A stretch of 64,000 bases of DNA from Vibrio gazogenes (GTDB lineage: Bacteria; Pseudomonadota; Gammaproteobacteria; Enterobacterales; Vibrionaceae): assembly GCF_023920225.1 (NCBI RefSeq), contig NZ_CP092587.1:868001-932000 (forward strand), read 5' to 3'. Below the pieces are notes generated by a model. It was not told the DNA's origin. It was given only the letters and a program-made list of their open reading frames with translations, and made no database searches. Position 1 is the first letter of the stretch. Each line of letters begins with the position of its first letter. A program made the translations under genes and the position numbers. Below, piece by piece: positions 60,861 to 64,000 of the stretch.

Positions 60861-61370
60861 GTGACAATAGCAACGCAAAGAATGCTTTTGCTGCCTTATA
60901 CGGATGAATATGAGTTCGATTTTCTATCGCTACTATGTTCATCGGGGAATCGGTTGTTTCATCAGCAGCCGTTTAGTGTGTCCAGCGCCCGGGCAAAGTT
61001 TCATCAGGTTTTAGTGGATTCAAATGTCTACGCGATGGCAATTGTTGATAATGAACATCGTGAATATATGGGACACCTTGCTTTAGATTTACACGAGAAA
61101 GACGTCGGGGAGCTTCAGTTTATCCTCAGTCGTCTTTATTGGGGTAAGGGTTATGGTACCGAGGCATTGAGTGCTTTTTTACAAAATGTATCTTTACGAC
61201 TCTCATTGACAAAAATTAGGATTTTTGTCAATGAACAGAATCAGCCTGCAGTCGCCTTAATGCGGAAACTTGGGTTTATCTCCCGGCCCTCATTATCAGA
61301 AACCCCAGAGACGCTCTATGAGTATCCACTCACAGTCGATGGACCGGCACAAAAAATTTGGCAGGGCTGA
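60861..61370 (+). CDS. GNAT-family N-acetyltransferase
   Basis: A 169-aa GNAT acetyltransferase of the RimJ/RimL-like type (MTIATQRMLLLPYTDEYEFD; acetyl-CoA loop LYWGKGYGTEALSAFL; INEQN-like FVNEQNQPAVALMRKLGFI). The acceptor is unknown. It starts with GTG at 60861, preceded by AAGGA 8 bases upstream. Its 3' end overlaps the converging DUF3301 gene by 41 bases. Confidence 0.88.
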   Translation: MTIATQRMLLLPYTDEYEFDFLSLLCSSGNRLFHQQPFSVSSARAKFHQVLVDSNVYAMAIVDNEHREYMGHLALDLHEKDVGELQFILSRLYWGKGYGTEALSAFLQNVSLRLSLTKIRIFVNEQNQPAVALMRKLGFISRPSLSETPETLYEYPLTVDGPAQKIWQG

Positions 61371-61623
61371 ATCGGATCATATCCAAATACCCTTCATAGC
61401 AATCATCTCCCAAAGATGAAAACTCGAATGTGTATCTGGTATGCCAGTGCCAGTGCCGTTGTTCATCAACAAGATGGTGTCTGAATGTAATGCTGACGAC
61501 TTGCAGTTCCAGTTGACGACACTTTCTTTCTATCGTCTGTCTGGCAATTTCGGCCTGACGCCGTTGTTGCCAGAACAAGAAGCAGCCAAAGCAAACCAAG
61601 AAAATTATCATCAATTCCTGCAT
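61330..61623 (-). CDS. DUF3301 membrane-anchored protein
   Basis: A 97-aa protein with one N-terminal membrane segment (LMIIFLVCFGCFLFW) and a cytoplasmic domain (QLELQVVSITFRHHLVDEQR, YTFEFSSLGDDCYEGYL), matching the DUF3301 pattern in Vibrio and relatives. Function is unknown. It follows the DUF3549 gene by 4 bases on the same strand. The 41-base overlap with the GNAT gene is in opposite orientation. Confidence 0.85.
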   Translation of the reverse strand: MQELMIIFLVCFGCFLFWQQRRQAEIARQTIERKCRQLELQVVSITFRHHLVDEQRHWHWHTRYTFEFSSLGDDCYEGYLDMIRFSPAKFFVPVHRL

Positions 61624-61627
61624 GGCT

Positions 61628-62668
61628 TTACCGGCTTCTGGTTTGTTGCTGGAGTGTTGACAGCGCAGTTGCCAGTTCTTCAGATGCTGTTGTATGGAGT
61701 AATGGTAATAAAATGACCCTCAATTCAGGAAGCATCACTAAGTCGGCAAAGAGCTGATTAAACAGCGCCTGCTGACCGGTTTGAGCCAGTCGGGTCAAGA
61801 ATAATTCAGCCTGCTGTGGTTGAGTGAGTGCTGACCAACTGCGACCGGCAATCCCGATCAATATTTCTGCATGGCACAGTTGTGGTTGTGCCAACAGGCT
61901 GGCAACGGTTTCCTTCAATTGTTTACCCGGAGCGCCGGATAAGGCTCGGAGTAAGGCTGAAAGAAAGAACAAATCGGGGGAAGATCGCTGTATTTGTTCA
62001 TGCACCATCGCTTGCAATTTATCGGCAATTTTTTCGGTCAGAGGCGTATGTTCCAAAGCGCCTAACAGTGCATAGCAAGGCTCTGACGGGAGATGATTTA
62101 AGGCTTTCAGCAGACTGGGTGCATTTTGTTCCTGTCCCAGTCGAGCACAAATATCTGTGATGCCCTGTAACCCGATTGTTTGCCAGTTGTTCCAGCCGAG
62201 ATTTCCCTGAAAATAGCATTGTGCATGTTCATAGTATTGACTGGCTGGTAATTTGAGCATCGCTCTTACCTGACTATGAAACACTGCCATTTTTTCTTCC
62301 GGTGGGGTGAAGGTATAGGGGTTGTTCGCCAGTTTCTGTTGTTGCGCTTCAGTCAGGTTTTGATGAATCCGAGTGCCCATCGCTTCCAACATAAAACGGA
62401 TGAACTCACTGATATCCGTCGGTTGTAGTCGGCCTCTTTCATCCAGTTCAAACTGCAAAAACCAAATCCAGGGCTGTTTGGTTTCATTCCAGTAAACAAT
62501 TGCCAGCCGAGCCATTCGCTGGAGTGGATAAGGGTAAGCTTGCTGTGCCTGCTCTATTCTGGCAAAACTCTCTGAAGCAATGGGTTGAATGCGACGTCCG
62601 AGATCAACAACCTGATATTGGCAGCCACTTTGCTTCAGGAGTTCGGTCAGCGTATATATTGTTTTCAT
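61628..62668 (-). CDS. DUF3549 protein
   Basis: A 346-aa soluble protein with DUF3549 features (MKTIYTLTELLKQSGCQYQV, DLGRRIQPI, YWNETKQPWIWFLQFELDER). The C-terminal half has HEAT-like helical repeats. Function is unknown; it travels with DUF3301, yqcC and truC in vibrios. The ATG at 62668 is chosen because it has GGA just upstream and matches the family start; the frame is open to 62722. Confidence 0.85.
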   Translation of the reverse strand: MKTIYTLTELLKQSGCQYQVVDLGRRIQPIASESFARIEQAQQAYPYPLQRMARLAIVYWNETKQPWIWFLQFELDERGRLQPTDISEFIRFMLEAMGTRIHQNLTEAQQQKLANNPYTFTPPEEKMAVFHSQVRAMLKLPASQYYEHAQCYFQGNLGWNNWQTIGLQGITDICARLGQEQNAPSLLKALNHLPSEPCYALLGALEHTPLTEKIADKLQAMVHEQIQRSSPDLFFLSALLRALSGAPGKQLKETVASLLAQPQLCHAEILIGIAGRSWSALTQPQQAELFLTRLAQTGQQALFNQLFADLVMLPELRVILLPLLHTTASEELATALSTLQQQTRSR

Positions 62669-62805
62669 AAGTTCCATTCTTGTCAGGCTCATGTTGTCGA
62701 AGAGGATTCCTATCGGAATCACTGGATCTTAGCCTCTGGGATAAGTTTAGTTTTGTCTCCAATACATGGTACCCTATCTGCCGATTTCAAGTCGTTTTTT
62801 TCTTT

Positions 62806-63126
62806 ATGTCAAAATATTATCAGTTAAATCAATCACTCCATGAACTCGAAGCATGTCTCAAAATGCGACAGCTATGGCAGGATAGACCGCCATCAGCGCA
62901 GGCTTTGTCGAGCCGGCAGCCATTTGCTGTGGATACGTTATTACCGGAACAGTGGCTACAGTGGATTTTTATTCCGCAGATGCGACAACGAATAGCTGAA
63001 GCGGCGCCCGTTCCGAGTGGTTTTGAAATGACACCATACTTTAGTGAAGTTTGGCGAGACAATCCGAGTTATCAGCCTGTGATTGCCACATTAATTAAGA
63101 TAGAGGAGCACTGTCGTGGTGCTTGA
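62806..63126 (+). CDS. yqcC: YqcC family protein
   Basis: A 106-aa YqcC (DUF446) protein: LNQSLHELEACLKMRQLWQD, EQWLQWIFIPQMRQRI, GFEMTPYFSEVW. Function is unknown. It overlaps truC by 11 bases, the same gene pair as in E. coli. The ATG at 62806 begins where family similarity begins; an upstream extension of the frame is not conserved. Confidence 0.9.
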   Translation: MSKYYQLNQSLHELEACLKMRQLWQDRPPSAQALSSRQPFAVDTLLPEQWLQWIFIPQMRQRIAEAAPVPSGFEMTPYFSEVWRDNPSYQPVIATLIKIEEHCRGA

Positions 63127-63847
63127 AATTATTTATCAGGATGAGTTCCTCATCGCGGTCAATAAGCCTGCCGGTATGTTGGTGCATCGCTCTTGGCTGG
63201 ATAAACATGAAACCCGATTTGTAATGCAGACGTTACGTGATCAGATTGGTCAGCATGTGTTTCCTTTACATCGGCTTGATCGTCCGACATCTGGCGTGTT
63301 GGTGTTTGCGTTATCCAGTGAAGTCGCTGCACAGGCGATGCCGTTATTTGCCAGTCATCAGATGGAAAAAACCTATCATGCGCTAGTCCGGGGATGGATT
63401 GAAGAAGCCGCGGTACTTGATTATCCGCTGGTTGAGGAACTGGATAAGATTGCAGATAAGCACGCCCAAACGGATAAACCGGCTCAACCGGCAGTCACGG
63501 CTTATCGGCCATTGGCTAAAGTTGAAGTGCCTTATTCCACCGGACGTTTTCCGACCAGTCGTTTTGCGTTGATTGAAATGAAGCCTCAGACAGGGCGTAA
63601 ACATCAGTTACGTCGGCATATGCATCACTTAAGTCATCCGATTATCGGTGATACGACTCACGGAGATGGCAAACAGAATCGTTTATTCAGAACGCATTAC
63701 GATTGTCACCGTCTGTTACTGCATGCATCGCGTCTTCGCTTTGTTCATCCGGTAACCGGGGAGACGGTCACGATTCAGGCTTCATTCGATCAATCATGGC
63801 AACTATTGTTTGACCAGTTCGGCTGGCGTGGTTTAACCGATCAATAG
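63116..63847 (+). CDS. truC: tRNA pseudouridine(65) synthase
   Basis: A 243-aa RluA-family enzyme that makes pseudouridine at position 65 of tRNA. The start IIYQDEFLIAVNKPAGMLVH, catalytic HRLDRPTSGVLVFA (Asp near 54) and the C-terminal KPQTGRKHQLRRHMHHLSHP are diagnostic. It starts with GTG at 63116 inside the end of yqcC, preceded by GAGGAG, and ends at a strong terminator. Confidence 0.95.
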   Translation: MVLEIIYQDEFLIAVNKPAGMLVHRSWLDKHETRFVMQTLRDQIGQHVFPLHRLDRPTSGVLVFALSSEVAAQAMPLFASHQMEKTYHALVRGWIEEAAVLDYPLVEELDKIADKHAQTDKPAQPAVTAYRPLAKVEVPYSTGRFPTSRFALIEMKPQTGRKHQLRRHMHHLSHPIIGDTTHGDGKQNRLFRTHYDCHRLLLHASRLRFVHPVTGETVTIQASFDQSWQLLFDQFGWRGLTDQ

Positions 63848-63854
63848 GCATAAA

Positions 63855-63878
63855 AAAACTCCCTGAGGGAGTTTTTTT
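63855..63878 (+). terminator. Bidirectional terminator after truC
   Basis: AACTCCC-TGA-GGGAGTT with a T run on one side and an A run on the other, so it can end truC. Confidence 0.88.
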
Positions 63879-63935
63879 ATGGGTTATGCATTCAAATTAA
63901 CCGATGATTCAGTCAATTGAGATTCAATGACCGCT

Positions 63936-64000
63936 TTATTGCATGTAATCACGAATGGCTTGTTCAATGCCGGCTGCATCTAATCCGAGTTCGGCATGCA
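63936..64000 (-). CDS. dxs: C-terminal end of 1-deoxy-D-xylulose-5-phosphate synthase
   Basis: The last 20 codons of a minus-strand gene entering from beyond the window: [20 protein letters not shown] and a stop. E. coli Dxs ends [20 protein letters not shown], a strong match. The enzyme makes DXP for isoprenoid, thiamine and pyridoxal synthesis. Confidence 0.8.
   Translation of the reverse strand, partial: [20 protein letters not shown]

Noticed and set aside
60679..60864. A 61-codon plus-strand open frame across the end of the csrB-type RNA
   Set aside because: It spans the terminal hairpin and overlaps the GNAT start; its composition looks like chance.

Overview
The window looks like a Vibrio chromosome, probably near the V. 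ruber / V. gazogenes / V. rhizosphaerae group. The evidence is a tmRNA whose tag reads ANDENYALAA, the order smpB-ratA-rnfH-bamE-recN-nadK-grpE-dnaK-dnaJ followed by a type IV minor pilin operon, a purL with a near-perfect PurR operator, and a CsrB-type sRNA beside yqcC-truC. The species call is inference.

Layout. (1) 80-5163: a cinnamate/acrylate-type NADH reductase locus with two subunits (crdB, crdA), a divergent LysR regulator and an ApbE flavin transferase that could attach the covalent FMN. (2) About 5.2-21.6 kb: an accessory region ending against the 3' end of the tmRNA gene ssrA, a classic island integration site. It holds a metallophosphoesterase, a Fic protein, a LuxR-VOC-MFS operon, a frameshifted lipase with a lipoprotein, a broken abiH, and a compact three-gene operon (EEP-fold phosphodiesterase, a 949-residue degenerate-HD/phosphoribosyltransferase fusion, and a histidine phosphatase). 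At least four integrase relics and a complete IS3-type element with a frameshifted orfB lie here. (3) 21.7-35.8 kb: core genes for ribosome rescue, outer membrane assembly, repair and heat shock, with two apparent insertions (a lipopolysaccharide-kinase-like gene and a TRAP-TAXI transporter). (4) 36-64 kb: minor pilins, glutathione-dependent formaldehyde detoxification, tadA, mltF, purL, ald, katG, a chemoreceptor, yaeP, proS, trmO, csrB-type RNA, yqcC, truC and the tail of dxs.

Regulatory sites read directly from sequence include a double LexA box before recN, sigma-32 promoters before grpE and dnaK, a PurR box before purL, and a perfect TGTAAG-N6-CTTACA (GacA/UvrY/VarA) box before the csrB-type RNA.

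The best candidate for an undescribed system is the 14845-19041 operon. Its large protein ends in a phosphoribosyltransferase domain resembling the PRTase-CE conflict-system effector family and begins with an HD fold whose catalytic HD pair reads SE. It sits beside a decayed abortive-infection gene, with related 18-bp repeats at the module edges. A defence role is inference. Two unrecognised small ORFs with good ribosome binding sites (44 aa, very basic, 42890-43024; 59 aa, 50718-50897) are also worth attention.
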